Notes: generated by a model not told the origin, from the sequence alone. A DNA stretch of 64,000 nt from Caldanaerobius fijiensis DSM 17918 (GCF_900129075.1 NZ_FQVH01000005.1:1-64000); one strand, 5' to 3'. Shown: positions 16,842 through 26,253, counted from the first letter of the stretch. Numbers and translations are program-made.

Positions 16842-17828
16842 ATGGAAAAATGGAATGTATATGTTACCAGGATGTTGCCACCTGCTGCAATGGAATTTCT
16901 GAGGGAACATTTTAATGTAGAAGTGAATCCGGAGGATAGACCTCTTACCCGTGAGGAATTATTAAGAAATATAAAAGGCAGGGATGCAATAATAACCCAG
17001 CTGGTCGATAAAGTTGATGCTGAATTTTTAGATGCCGCTAAAGGTGTAAAGATAGTTGCTAATTATGCTGTTGGTTACGATAACATAGATCTCAATGCAG
17101 CAACAGAGCGGGGCATAATGATCTCGAATACACCTGATGTATTGACAAATGCTACTGCTGAACTGGCATGGGCATTGTTATTTGCTGCTGCGAGGAGGAT
17201 TGTAGAGGCGGATAAATATTTTAGAGCGGGTAAGTATAAAAGCTGGGGACCGATGCTTTTCCTGGGGCAGGATATAACAGGTAAAACTCTTGGAATAATA
17301 GGAGCAGGTAGAATAGGTACTGCATTTGCCAGGATGGCTAAAGGTTTTAATATGAGAATTTTATATACTGATGAGAAGCCTAATCCCAGATTTGAAGAGC
17401 AGACAGGGGGCGAATATGTCGACAAAGAAACATTGCTAAGGGAATCGGATTTTATTTCACTGCATTGTCCTTTACTTCCTTCCACACGGCATCTTATAAG
17501 TGATAGGGAATTTGATATGATGAAAAAGACTGCTATTTTGATAAATACGGCAAGAGGGCCTATTGTGGACGAAAAGGCTTTGGTAAGGGCGCTTAAAGAA
17601 GGTAAAATATTTGCTGCAGGATTAGATGTATACGAAAATGAGCCGGCAGCAGAGCCTGAATTATACGAAATGGATAATGTAGTATTGTTACCTCATATAG
17701 GCAGTGCGACGACAAAATCTAGAAATGATATGGGCATTCTTGCAGCCAGCAATGTTTTAGATGCTTATGAAGGCAAGGTGCCAAGGACTTTAGTAAATAA
17801 AGAAGTTTTAACCAAATTGGGAAAGTAG
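16842..17828 (+). CDS. D-2-hydroxyacid dehydrogenase (glyoxylate/hydroxypyruvate reductase-like)
   Basis: This 328-aa protein resembles the GyaR-type reductases of glyoxylate and hydroxypyruvate. It has NYAVGYDNIDL, the NAD motif GIIGAGRIGTAFARM, NTARGPIVDE with the catalytic Arg, DVYENEP with the Glu and LLPHIGSAT with the His. The length and motif order are standard. It sits between a TIM-barrel epimerase and a DeoR regulator, so in this pathway it probably reduces a 2-keto acid or hydroxypyruvate-like intermediate. Paralogues are at 7315 and 48717. Confidence 0.88.
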   Translation: MEKWNVYVTRMLPPAAMEFLREHFNVEVNPEDRPLTREELLRNIKGRDAIITQLVDKVDAEFLDAAKGVKIVANYAVGYDNIDLNAATERGIMISNTPDVLTNATAELAWALLFAAARRIVEADKYFRAGKYKSWGPMLFLGQDITGKTLGIIGAGRIGTAFARMAKGFNMRILYTDEKPNPRFEEQTGGEYVDKETLLRESDFISLHCPLLPSTRHLISDREFDMMKKTAILINTARGPIVDEKALVRALKEGKIFAAGLDVYENEPAAEPELYEMDNVVLLPHIGSATTKSRNDMGILAASNVLDAYEGKVPRTLVNKEVLTKLGK

Positions 17829-17835
17829 GGGTTTG

Positions 17836-18588
17836 ATGATAGCAGCGAGCAGAAAAAGAGAAATAAAGAGGATTATAACAGAGAAAAAATATGTAAAAGT
17901 AAATGAACTCAGCCGTCTTTTCAATGTGTCGGAGGAAACTATAAGGAGAGATTTAGAGGCATTAGAAAATGAGGGTATACTGGAGCGGAATTATGGTGGC
18001 GCTGTTTTGGTAGAGAGCGCCACAGTTCCACCTCTTTCTATAAGAGCGGCGGAAAATCTGGAGGAGAAAAGGCTTATAGGGGAAAAAGCTGTCCAGCTCA
18101 TAAAAGAAGGAAGTATTATTCTTCTGGATGCAGGGACGACCACTTTTCAGATAGCGAAAAAGCTCGAAAACAAAAGGATGACGGTAATTACAAATGATAT
18201 AAACATAGCTTATGAGCTTAAAGATAAAAATGCTATAAACGTATTTATCACGGGGGGTAAGTTATCGGGCGAAGTAATGGCTTTATATGGGCCAGAGACT
18301 CAAAAGAGTATCGAAGGCTATAATGTAGATATAGCATTTATTGCTACTACCGGCATAACCCTCACTAAAGGTTTTACCACGTCGGATATCTACGGCGCAG
18401 AGGTAAAAAAATCTATGATTAGAGCAGCTAGGGAAAAGATAATTGTAGCAGATAGCAGCAAGATAGGGAAAAATGCATTGATCACTTTTGCATCTTTTTC
18501 GGATATAGACTGTTTAATACTGGCAGGTAGCGTTGATGAAGATGTTCTTCATCGCCTTGAAGAAATGATTAAAGTTGTGATGTGTTAA
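17836..18588 (+). CDS. DeoR family transcriptional regulator
   Basis: This 250-aa repressor has the DeoR helix-turn-helix at the N-terminus (VNELSRLFNVSEETIRRDLE, residues about 21-40) followed by LERNYGGAVL and a sugar-phosphate-sensing domain with ILLDAGTTT. DeoR proteins are released from DNA by a phosphorylated sugar, so the effector here is probably the product of the FGGY kinase encoded two genes downstream. Start ATG 17836 or TTG 17833; AGGGG is just upstream. It lies inside the operon it most likely controls. Confidence 0.92.
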   Translation: MIAASRKREIKRIITEKKYVKVNELSRLFNVSEETIRRDLEALENEGILERNYGGAVLVESATVPPLSIRAAENLEEKRLIGEKAVQLIKEGSIILLDAGTTTFQIAKKLENKRMTVITNDINIAYELKDKNAINVFITGGKLSGEVMALYGPETQKSIEGYNVDIAFIATTGITLTKGFTTSDIYGAEVKKSMIRAAREKIIVADSSKIGKNALITFASFSDIDCLILAGSVDEDVLHRLEEMIKVVMC

Positions 18589-18603
18589 AGGTGGTATGAC
18601 ATT

Positions 18604-19674
18604 ATGTCTGTTTTTTCTGCAAGGATTGATATGTTAAGGAGGCTAATAAATGAATACAGCATCGATGGCCTCCTTATTACACAGCAAGTTAACTTTTCAT
18701 GGCTTACAGGTGGTAGGGCTTATATAAATGGCAATAGTGAGGCATCAATCGCTCAAATTCTTGTTACAAAAAACCGTACTTTTTTAATAACCAATAACAT
18801 TGAAGCACAACGTTTGTTAGATGAAGAGCTTCCTGAGGTTATAGAGGTATTAGAATACGATTGGCACGATCCCGGGGGACGAGATAGGTGCATTTATAGT
18901 GTCTTGGGGAATAAAAAGTTTATGACCGATGTGCAGTTAAAAAGTCAGATAGCATCGTTAAGATATACTCTCTCCGATGAAGATATTGAGAAATACAGGA
19001 TAATAGGAAAACTGGCAGGACGAGCAGTAGAAGAGACGTGCCGCCAAATTTTACCTGGCATGAGCGAGTGGGAGATCAGTGCGATATTGTGCAAGAAATG
19101 CCTTGATAATGGATTGGAGCCTTTTGTACACCTTGTGGGTACTGATCAGCGCGCAGAAAAATATCGCCACCCGCTGCCTACTGAGAAAAAACTGGATAAA
19201 TATGCGCTTGTAGCAGTGAACGCCATGAAATATGGTTTATGGGTATCTGCTACGAGATTGGTTTGTTTTGGCAAGGTTCCTGATGATATAAAGAGAAGGT
19301 TTGAAGCAGTTGTAAAAGTTGATGCATGCTTTATTGCCAGTACGAGACCAGGTAATACCATCGGGCAGGTATTTAGAAAAGCTATGGAGGTGTACGAATC
19401 TACTGGCTATAAGGACCAGTGGAAATATCATCATCAGGGAGGTCTTACTGGTTACAGTTCAAGGGAGTATAAAGCAAGCCCTGATATGGATATAATCATA
19501 GGTGTAAATCAGGCTTTTGCGTGGAATCCATCGATAATTGGAACTAAGTCAGAAGACACGATACTGGTCCATGAAGGAGAAAATGAAATCATCACGCAGA
19601 CAGGAGAATATCCATTGATAGAGGTGGATTATGATGGGCATAAGATTTTAAGGCCTGATATCCTTGTAAGGTGA
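18604..19674 (+). CDS. M24-fold (creatinase/aminopeptidase P-like) protein with degenerate metal site
   Basis: The 356-aa protein has a creatinase N-terminal domain (about 1-125) and a pita-bread M24 domain. Active M24 enzymes use two Asp, one His and two Glu to bind two metals. Here the first Asp position reads V-N (LVAVNAMKYG), the second, normally S-D-x-T-R, reads SATR, and the first Glu region reads AFAWNPSI. The His (HHQGGLTG) and the last Glu (KSEDTILV) remain. Peptidase activity is therefore doubtful. It overlaps the kinase reading frame region by a few bases and belongs to the operon, which suggests a metabolic or binding role in the sugar pathway. Confidence 0.8.
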   Translation: MSVFSARIDMLRRLINEYSIDGLLITQQVNFSWLTGGRAYINGNSEASIAQILVTKNRTFLITNNIEAQRLLDEELPEVIEVLEYDWHDPGGRDRCIYSVLGNKKFMTDVQLKSQIASLRYTLSDEDIEKYRIIGKLAGRAVEETCRQILPGMSEWEISAILCKKCLDNGLEPFVHLVGTDQRAEKYRHPLPTEKKLDKYALVAVNAMKYGLWVSATRLVCFGKVPDDIKRRFEAVVKVDACFIASTRPGNTIGQVFRKAMEVYESTGYKDQWKYHHQGGLTGYSSREYKASPDMDIIIGVNQAFAWNPSIIGTKSEDTILVHEGENEIITQTGEYPLIEVDYDGHKILRPDILVR

Positions 19675-19694
19675 TTTGCGAAAGGGGGATATTT

Positions 19695-21212
19695 TTGAAA
19701 GCTATTTTGACATTGGATATTGGCACGACGGCTTGCAAATCAATGGTATTTGATACCAATGGCAAAATATTGGCAGAAGAAAGTCAGGAGTACCCCATAT
19801 ATCAGGAAAAGCCTACATGGGCACAACAAAACCCTGATGAATGGTGGGGTGCGGTTATAAGTACGGTTAAAAAGTGCATTGCATCGCTGAAAGAGGAACC
19901 GGAAATAGTAGCAATAGGCCTTTCGTCCCAGAGAGAAACAGTCGTGCCCGTTGATAAGAACGGCGAAAAATTGGATGATGCTATATTGTGGATGGATAGG
20001 CGCGCCAAGGAACAGGCTGAAGAGCTGGCTGAATATTATGGTAAAGAAAATTTACATCGCATAACCGGTATGATTCCTGACTCTACGTTTACCGCTACAA
20101 AACTCCTGTGGTATAAACGCAACAGACCTGAGATCATCAAAAGAGCATATAAATTTTTGCAACCTAAAGAGTATATAGCTTACAAACTTACGGGGGAATA
20201 CGCCACTGATTATTCGCTGGCATCCAGGACCATGATGTTGGATGTAAAAAGCAGGAGTTGGTTTAAAGACATATTTGACTATATAGGGGTGGATATAGAG
20301 CAACTACCTCCTATAAAGCATTCTGATGAGATAGCGGGTTATGTAAAGGACGAAGCGGCAGCGTTGTTAGGAATAAAATCAGGTATTCCAGTAGTGGTAG
20401 GCGGTGGAGACAGACAGTGTGAAGCTCTCGGCGCTGGAATTTTTGGCAATCGCGCAATGGAATCCACTGGCACAACCACCAATGTTTCGATGGGAACAGA
20501 TAAGTTTGTAGAGGAGATCGATGAAAGGGTTATAATCTCATGCCATGTTTTAAGAGATCATTGGCTTATTGAACAAGGCATGACCACATCTGGAACCATC
20601 AACAGGTGGTACAGGGATAACTTTTGCGCTATAGAACGTCTCGTAGCTAGTGATATTGGTGAAAGGGATTATGCCATTATTGATAAAGAGCTGGCTATGA
20701 GCCCTCCTGGAGCTAACAAGTTGTTGCTTCTGCCATTTTTTATGGGGGCAAAATCAACGAGGTGGAATTCTAACGCACGGGGTGTTTTATTAGGCCTCAC
20801 TCTTAATACCCAAAAAAGGGATATAGGCAGAGCTATCTTGGAAGGGGTTGCCTATGAGATAAGGGCATGCCTTGACATATTAAAATCTATGGGGCTGTCG
20901 ATTGATGAAATTGTGGTCATGGGAGGAGGTGCTAAAGGGGCTCTCTGGAATCAGATAAAAGCGGATGTCTGCGGTAGGCCTATAAGAGTGCCTATGGTGA
21001 CTGATGCAGCGTCATTGGGTGCGATGATCCTGGCCGGCACTGGAGTTGGTGTATTTGACGATGCAAAAGCTTGTTCTAAGAGGCTCAACAACATTGTAAA
21101 GGAATATTTGCCTGATGAAGATAATTATAAGCTTTATTCTAAGCTTTATAGTATCTACAATGAACTTTATGAAGTGCTTGAACCTATTTACAATAAACTG
21201 GCAAATATATAA
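19695..21212 (+). CDS. FGGY family carbohydrate kinase (xylulokinase-like)
   Basis: The 505-aa kinase phosphorylates a sugar, probably a ketose or polyol, with ATP. The N-terminal phosphate motif LTLDIGTTACKSMVFD, the substrate region WMDRRA, the second domain with GGGDRQCEALGAG, and VVMGGGAKGALWNQIKADV are family hallmarks. The TTG at 19695 is the preferred start because AAAGGGGG lies just upstream. It most resembles XylB by layout, but the family also includes ribulo-, fuculo-, erythritol- and glycerol kinases, so the substrate is open. It is the only kinase in the cluster and marks the committed step. Confidence 0.88.
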   Translation: MKAILTLDIGTTACKSMVFDTNGKILAEESQEYPIYQEKPTWAQQNPDEWWGAVISTVKKCIASLKEEPEIVAIGLSSQRETVVPVDKNGEKLDDAILWMDRRAKEQAEELAEYYGKENLHRITGMIPDSTFTATKLLWYKRNRPEIIKRAYKFLQPKEYIAYKLTGEYATDYSLASRTMMLDVKSRSWFKDIFDYIGVDIEQLPPIKHSDEIAGYVKDEAAALLGIKSGIPVVVGGGDRQCEALGAGIFGNRAMESTGTTTNVSMGTDKFVEEIDERVIISCHVLRDHWLIEQGMTTSGTINRWYRDNFCAIERLVASDIGERDYAIIDKELAMSPPGANKLLLLPFFMGAKSTRWNSNARGVLLGLTLNTQKRDIGRAILEGVAYEIRACLDILKSMGLSIDEIVVMGGGAKGALWNQIKADVCGRPIRVPMVTDAASLGAMILAGTGVGVFDDAKACSKRLNNIVKEYLPDEDNYKLYSKLYSIYNELYEVLEPIYNKLANI

Positions 21213-21278
21213 TTGATTAACGGTGATAAGTTATTTTTGGGAGTAAGATAATTGCGATATAAAGGAGGAATTAAAAAA

Positions 21279-22193
21279 ATGAATGAGAGCATGTATAAAT
21301 ATATGAAAGTTGGCATAATTCACTTTATGGCGTTTCCAGATACCATGAAAGGGGAGGGTCCCATTTTTGAAACCTTGCAAAAAATAATGGAAGATGAGTT
21401 TTTTAATGCTGTAGAGATTTCATGGGTTAAAGATGATTCGGTAAGGGATAAAGTAAAAAATCGTCTGGAAGCGGCTCATATGGCAGTGGCATACGGTGCA
21501 CAACCACGGCTACTTACTACAGGATTGGATCTTAACTCTTTTGATGAGGACATAAGACAAAAAGCTGTGGAGACGATAAAAGAAGGAGTTGACGAAGCGT
21601 ATTATTTTGGTGCCCAGGGAATCGCATTTTTAAGCGGGAAATATCCTGGTGAAGAAAATAAACAAAAGGCTATGGACCTACTTCGTGAATCTATTGAAGA
21701 AATTTGTGACTACGCTAAATCCAAGGGAGATATGCTGGTAGAATTGGAGGTCTTCGATAGGGATATAGAAAAAAAGTCGCTTATTGGACCAACTCCTGAT
21801 GCAGTAAAAATTGCAGAGATGATAAAAAAGAAATACGATAATTTTGGCCTTGTGGTTGATTTGAGTCATTTGCCGTTGCTAAAGGAAACCCCAGAGCAGG
21901 CCCTTATACCTGTAAAAGACCATTTAACCCATGCCCATATAGGCAATTGTGTCGTAAAGGATAAAAATCATGTGGCCTATGGCGATGCTCATCCGAGATT
22001 TGGGATAAAAGGAGGAGAAAATGACGTACCACAATTGGTACAGTTCCTCAAAGTGCTTTTTGACATAGGTTTTTTGAATGATAAAAAGCCTCCTATTGTC
22101 AGCTTTGAGGTAAAACCGCTTCCCAACGAGTCTCCTGAGGTGGTTATAGCAAATGCCAAGAGAACTTTATTAGAAGCCTGGGCAAGATTATAA
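21279..22193 (+). CDS. Sugar phosphate isomerase/epimerase family TIM barrel (2)
   Basis: This 304-aa protein is a second xylose-isomerase-like TIM barrel and larger than the usual 260-280 aa. Probable metal ligands lie in LVELEVFDRD, VVDLSHLPLL, THAHIGNCV and VSFEVKPL. An extra segment around residues 225-245 (KDKNHVAYGDAHPRFGIKGG) carries two histidines and is not typical of IolE. The ATG at 21279 follows AAAGGAGGA. It is followed 18 bp later by a third member of the family, so the pathway uses several epimerisation or isomerisation steps. Confidence 0.8.
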   Translation: MNESMYKYMKVGIIHFMAFPDTMKGEGPIFETLQKIMEDEFFNAVEISWVKDDSVRDKVKNRLEAAHMAVAYGAQPRLLTTGLDLNSFDEDIRQKAVETIKEGVDEAYYFGAQGIAFLSGKYPGEENKQKAMDLLRESIEEICDYAKSKGDMLVELEVFDRDIEKKSLIGPTPDAVKIAEMIKKKYDNFGLVVDLSHLPLLKETPEQALIPVKDHLTHAHIGNCVVKDKNHVAYGDAHPRFGIKGGENDVPQLVQFLKVLFDIGFLNDKKPPIVSFEVKPLPNESPEVVIANAKRTLLEAWARL

Positions 22194-22210
22194 AAAAGGG
22201 GGATGTTCAC

Positions 22211-22978
22211 ATGTCAAAGATAGCTGCACAATTATATACGCTGAGGGAGTACACAAAGACTCCTGAAGGCATAAAGGATACTATGCACAAGGTGAGTCAA
22301 TTGGGCTATAAAGCGGTCCAGCTTTCAGCTCTTGGGCCTATAGATCCTGTGAAGTTAAAAGAGATTGTTGACGGGGAAGGGCTTTATATATGTGCTACCC
22401 ATAATTCTTTTGAACGGTTGAGGGATAAGACGCAGGAGGTAATAGAGGAGCACCGCTTGTGGAATTGTAAATACGTAGGAGTAGGCAGTATGCCAGCGGA
22501 GTACAGAAATGAAGGTGAAGATGGATTTAAAAGGTTCGCAAGGGAAGCGTCGGCGGTAGCGAGAAAATTGGCAGATGCAGGCCTCGTATTTGTATACCAT
22601 AATCACAGCTTTGAATTTCAGAAATTCCAGGGTAGAACAGGCCTTGAGATATTGTATGATGAGAGCGATCCGGAAGTGTTTTTCAGTGAGATAGATACCT
22701 ACTGGGTACAGCATGGTGGCGGAGATCCTGCTGCGTGGATAAAAAAGTTAAAAGGAAGGGCACCTGTTGTACATTTTAAAGATATGGTTATAGGCAAAGA
22801 GGGACAGCAGCTCATGGCGGAAGTGGGTGAAGGCAACCTTAACTGGCCTGAAATAATTGAAGCGTGTAACATTGCAGGAGTGGAGTGGTTTATCGTAGAA
22901 CAGGATATCTGCCAGAGGGATCCTTTTGAGAGCCTTGGCATAAGCCTCAAGAACCTCAAATCGATGGGCGTTGAATAG
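22211..22978 (+). CDS. Sugar phosphate isomerase/epimerase family TIM barrel (3)
   Basis: The 255-aa product begins SKIAAQLYTLREYTKTPEG and contains FVYHNHSFEF, SEIDTYWVQHGGGDPAAWI, VVHFKDM and WFIVEQD, which supply the Glu-Asp-His-Glu metal set. The DTYWVQHGG/KDM pattern is common in proteins encoded beside Gfo/Idh/MocA dehydrogenases, some of which act on 3-keto-sugars. GGGGG precedes the ATG. It ends the first transcription unit; a new promoter follows at 23026. Confidence 0.85.
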   Translation: MSKIAAQLYTLREYTKTPEGIKDTMHKVSQLGYKAVQLSALGPIDPVKLKEIVDGEGLYICATHNSFERLRDKTQEVIEEHRLWNCKYVGVGSMPAEYRNEGEDGFKRFAREASAVARKLADAGLVFVYHNHSFEFQKFQGRTGLEILYDESDPEVFFSEIDTYWVQHGGGDPAAWIKKLKGRAPVVHFKDMVIGKEGQQLMAEVGEGNLNWPEIIEACNIAGVEWFIVEQDICQRDPFESLGISLKNLKSMGVE

Positions 22979-23025
22979 AGAAAGGGTCCCAAAACGATTT
23001 GGTGTCTTAAAAATAAGTTTTTATA

Positions 23026-23054
23026 TTGCAAACTAAAATGAGTTGTGGTATGAT
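23026..23054 (+). promoter_or_regulatory. Sigma-A promoter for the second Gfo/Idh/MocA gene
   Basis: TTGCAA (23026-23031) and TATGAT (23049-23054) are spaced 17 bp, about 100 bp before the next start. The dehydrogenase at 23151 therefore has separate expression. Confidence 0.65.
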
Positions 23055-23150
23055 AGGAGATGGATATGTGAGAAGAATTTCTCATTGTTATTTTATTACA
23101 CTTTAGTTTAACGTTTACGCAATCCTATATTAACAAGGGAGGTTTTGAAA

Positions 23151-24239
23151 ATGGCTTCAGACAAGAAGGTTAGGGTGGGTATTATAGGTGTTGGCGGCAT
23201 TGCCAATGGAAAACATATGCCTAACCTTGCTAAGATCGAGAATGTAGAAATGGTTGCTTTTTGCGACCTCATCAGGGAAAGAGCAGAGGAAGGTGCAAGG
23301 AAATACGGGACACCGGACGCAGAAGTGTTTACAGATTACAGGGATCTTTTGAAGATTAAAGATATTGATGTAGTTCACGTATGTACCACAAACGATGCCC
23401 ATTCATTTATAACTGTTGATGCTTTAGAAGCTGGAAAACATGTTATGTGCGAGAAGCCCATGGCTATAAATGCTGCTGAAGCCAAAAAGATGGTGGATGC
23501 TGCTAAGCGTACAGGTAAGAAATTAACGATAGGTTATCAAAACCGCTTTAGACCTGATTCGCAGTACTTAAAACAACTTTGTGATAATGGTGAATTAGGT
23601 GAAATATATTTTGCTAAAGCATTGGCTGTAAGGCGTCGCGCTGTACCGACATGGGGCAGTTTTTTGGATGAGGAGAAGCAGGGCGGTGGCCCATTAATCG
23701 ACATCGGAACCCACGCTCTGGATTTGACTCTTTGGATGATGAACAATTATGAACCTGAGATGGTCGTGGGTACTACATATCATAAATTAGGCAGCAGAAA
23801 GAATGCTGCAAATGCATGGGGACCATGGGATCCTGAGAAGTTCACTGTGGAGGATTCAGCCTTTGGATTTATAAAGATGAAGAATGGCGCAACAATCATC
23901 CTGGAGGCCAGCTGGGCGTTGAATACACTGCAAATAGGTGAAGCCATGACTGTTCTCTGCGGAACAGAGGCAGGTGCAGATATGCTGGATGGGCTCCGAA
24001 TCAATGGAGAGAAATACAGCAGGCTTTATACCACAAAACCAGAATTACAGAGTGGTGGAGTAGCTTACTTCGAGGGCAATAGTTCAGATCCCGGCGAGGT
24101 AGAAGCAAGGCAGTGGATCGACGCTGTTGTCAATGATAAAGAGCCTCTTGTAAAGCCTGAAGAGGCATATGTCGTAAGTCAGATACTTGAGGCAATCTAC
24201 AAATCAGCACAGACTGGTGAGCCGGTATATTTTAAATAA
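23151..24239 (+). CDS. Gfo/Idh/MocA family oxidoreductase (second copy)
   Basis: This 362-aa protein has GIIGVGGIANGKHMPNLAKI for NAD(P) binding, CEKPMAINAAEAKKM with the conserved Lys near residue 97, and GGGPLIDIGTHALDLTLWMM with the catalytic-region Asp/His pair. It is only distantly similar to the first dehydrogenase at 14949. The ATG at 23151 follows GGGAGG; an in-frame TTG at 23145 is too close to the ribosome site. With the preceding TIM-barrel protein it matches the common pairing seen in 3-keto-glycoside or inositol-type metabolism. The substrate is not known. Confidence 0.9.
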   Translation: MASDKKVRVGIIGVGGIANGKHMPNLAKIENVEMVAFCDLIRERAEEGARKYGTPDAEVFTDYRDLLKIKDIDVVHVCTTNDAHSFITVDALEAGKHVMCEKPMAINAAEAKKMVDAAKRTGKKLTIGYQNRFRPDSQYLKQLCDNGELGEIYFAKALAVRRRAVPTWGSFLDEEKQGGGPLIDIGTHALDLTLWMMNNYEPEMVVGTTYHKLGSRKNAANAWGPWDPEKFTVEDSAFGFIKMKNGATIILEASWALNTLQIGEAMTVLCGTEAGADMLDGLRINGEKYSRLYTTKPELQSGGVAYFEGNSSDPGEVEARQWIDAVVNDKEPLVKPEEAYVVSQILEAIYKSAQTGEPVYFK

Positions 24240-24247
24240 TTAATATA

Positions 24248-24287
24248 AAAACATCTACATCCTTTGTGGTGTAGATGTTTTATTTTA
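24248..24287. terminator. Terminator between the Gfo/Idh gene and ndk
   Basis: AAAACATCTACA (24248-24259) pairs perfectly with TGTAGATGTTTT (24270-24281), followed by ATTTTATTTTT. It separates two convergent genes and can act on both strands. Confidence 0.88.
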
Positions 24288-24290
24288 TTT

Positions 24291-24743
24291 TTACAAGACA
24301 GATAACTTTCTTGTTTCATTGGTTCTCAACTCTGGGAACCAGAGGTTAATTTCTCTTTGAGCATTTTCATAATTATCTGAGCCATGAACAATGTTTTGTG
24401 CAGTAGATGTGGCGTAATCACCTCTTATGGTACCAGGCAGGGCTTCCTCGACCCGGGTTGCACCGTTTATCATGCGTACCAATTTAATAGCATTTTCACC
24501 TTCCAGTATCATAACCATTATGGGGCCCGATAAGATATACTCTACTAATTCGTTAAAAAACGATCTTGACCTTAAATCGCTATAATGTTCCTCTACCGTG
24601 TTCCTGTCTGCTTTTATCAGTTTTGCGGCTACGATGCGCAACCCCTTCTGCTCATATCTTTTTATTATTTCGCCTACAAGGCCTCGCCTGACGCCATCTG
24701 GTTTGATCATTGCGAAGGTTCTTTCTACATTGCTTTTATTCAT
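24291..24743 (-). CDS. ndk: Nucleoside diphosphate kinase
   Basis: Ndk transfers the gamma phosphate between nucleoside tri- and diphosphates via a phosphohistidine. The 150-aa product has ERTFAMIKPDGVRRGLVGEI and the active-site segment NIVHGSDNYENAQREI with the catalytic His. It is about ten residues longer than the usual 137-140 at the C-terminus. A GAGGTGATT ribosome site precedes the ATG. It is a single gene on the minus strand. Confidence 0.96.
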   Translation of the reverse strand: MNKSNVERTFAMIKPDGVRRGLVGEIIKRYEQKGLRIVAAKLIKADRNTVEEHYSDLRSRSFFNELVEYILSGPIMVMILEGENAIKLVRMINGATRVEEALPGTIRGDYATSTAQNIVHGSDNYENAQREINLWFPELRTNETRKLSVL

Positions 24744-24873
24744 TTAATCACCTCAACATTTATTATTTTAAATGAAAGCATATAAAATTCACTTTTACTG
24801 GTTACGGGAATTCCACATTATATAATATAAGCATAGTTTACTAAAAAGTCAATCATTAATTTTTGCTATGTTA

Positions 24874-24902
24874 TTGCGCTTATTGTGTTTTTGTGATATT
24901 AT
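24874..24902 (+). promoter_or_regulatory. Candidate promoter of the hom-metF-metH operon
   Basis: TTGCGC (24874-24879) and TATTAT (24897-24902) are spaced 17 bp, about 55 bp before hom. No S-box or T-box motif is visible in this leader. Confidence 0.5.
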
Positions 24903-24957
24903 GTATTTACTTTATAAACATATGTACTTATATCATAAACATTCAGGAGGTATGTAA

Positions 24958-26235
24958 ATGATAAATATAGGTATCTTGGGTCTTGGAACAGTAGGTTCTG
25001 GTATTATAAGAATTTTTAATGAAAACAGTGAATTGATAAAAAAGAGAATAGGTGATAAGATAAATGTAAAAAAAGTATTGGTAAGGGATTTACATAAAAA
25101 TAGGGATGTAGAAATAGATAAAAACCTGCTTACGACAAACCCCGATGATGTGCTACAAGATCCAGAAATAGATATAGTAGTAGAAGTTATAGGTGGTATA
25201 AACCCTGCGCTGGATTTTGTATTAAAAGCCATTGAAAACAAAAAACATGTGGTAACAGCAAATAAGGAAATGATGGCGAAAGAAGGGTGGGAGATATTAA
25301 CCCTGGCTAGAAAGAAAGGAGTTGATGTTTATTATGAGGCAAGTGTTGCAGGTGGCATACCGATCATAAGGCCAATGAAGGAATCTTTGACGGCCAATAA
25401 GATTGAGGAGATACTGGGCATAATAAATGGAACGACAAATTATATACTCACAAAGATGGCAAAAGAAGGTAAAGAATATGAAGACGCGCTTCGAGAGGCG
25501 CAGAATCTGGGTTATGCTGAGGCTGATCCTACTTCTGATGTAGAAGGTTATGATGCGAGATACAAATTAGCTATTTTAGCGACATTAGCCTTTGGAACTA
25601 AAGTAAATGTTATGGATATATATACAGAAGGTATTACCAGAGTAACTAAAACCGATATAAAATACGCAGAAGAGTTAGGATATGCTATAAAGCTTCTGGC
25701 TATAGGTAGGCAAAGGAAGGACGGATTAGAACTCAGAGTGCATCCAGCTTTTATAGAAAAAAACCATCCATTGGCACAAGTAAATGATGTGTTTAATGGT
25801 ATTTTTATAAAAGGGAATGCCATAGGCGAAATAATGTTATACGGTAGAGGGGCAGGGCAGATGCCTACAGCCAGTGCTGTAGTCGCTGATATTATAGATA
25901 TCATAAGAAATATCAAAGCAGGAACTGTAAACAGGGTTGTAAGTGAGTACGATGACTATATACCTGTGATCGATATGAATTCTATTGTAAGCAGGTATTA
26001 TATAAGAATAAGAGTAAAAGATAAACCTGGTGTCATGGCGTCAATTGCCAAGGTATTTGGTGATCACGGCGTGAGTTTACAGTCGATTATACAGAAGGAT
26101 ACGAAAGGAGAAGAAGCGGAAATAGTTTTATTCACCCATGATATTGTTGAAAAATCCATAAGCGATGCGCTGGTAGAAGTTAGGCTTATTCCAACGGTTA
26201 TAAAAGTTGAAAGCGTGATAAGAGAAATTAGATAA
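24958..26235 (+). CDS. hom: Homoserine dehydrogenase with C-terminal ACT domain
   Basis: This enzyme reduces aspartate semialdehyde to homoserine, the branch point to threonine and methionine. The 425-aa product has the NAD(P) motif GILGLGTVGSG, catalytic segments VVTANKEMMA, GIINGTTNYIL and EAQNLGYAEADPTSDVEG, and an ACT domain at about residues 348-425 (YYIRIRVKDKPGVMASIAKV) that usually gives threonine feedback. AGGAGG precedes the ATG. It heads an operon with metF and metH. A second, ACT-less homologue is at 49975. Confidence 0.96.
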   Translation: MINIGILGLGTVGSGIIRIFNENSELIKKRIGDKINVKKVLVRDLHKNRDVEIDKNLLTTNPDDVLQDPEIDIVVEVIGGINPALDFVLKAIENKKHVVTANKEMMAKEGWEILTLARKKGVDVYYEASVAGGIPIIRPMKESLTANKIEEILGIINGTTNYILTKMAKEGKEYEDALREAQNLGYAEADPTSDVEGYDARYKLAILATLAFGTKVNVMDIYTEGITRVTKTDIKYAEELGYAIKLLAIGRQRKDGLELRVHPAFIEKNHPLAQVNDVFNGIFIKGNAIGEIMLYGRGAGQMPTASAVVADIIDIIRNIKAGTVNRVVSEYDDYIPVIDMNSIVSRYYIRIRVKDKPGVMASIAKVFGDHGVSLQSIIQKDTKGEEAEIVLFTHDIVEKSISDALVEVRLIPTVIKVESVIREIR

Positions 26236-26253
26236 GGAGATGAAGCAAACAAA

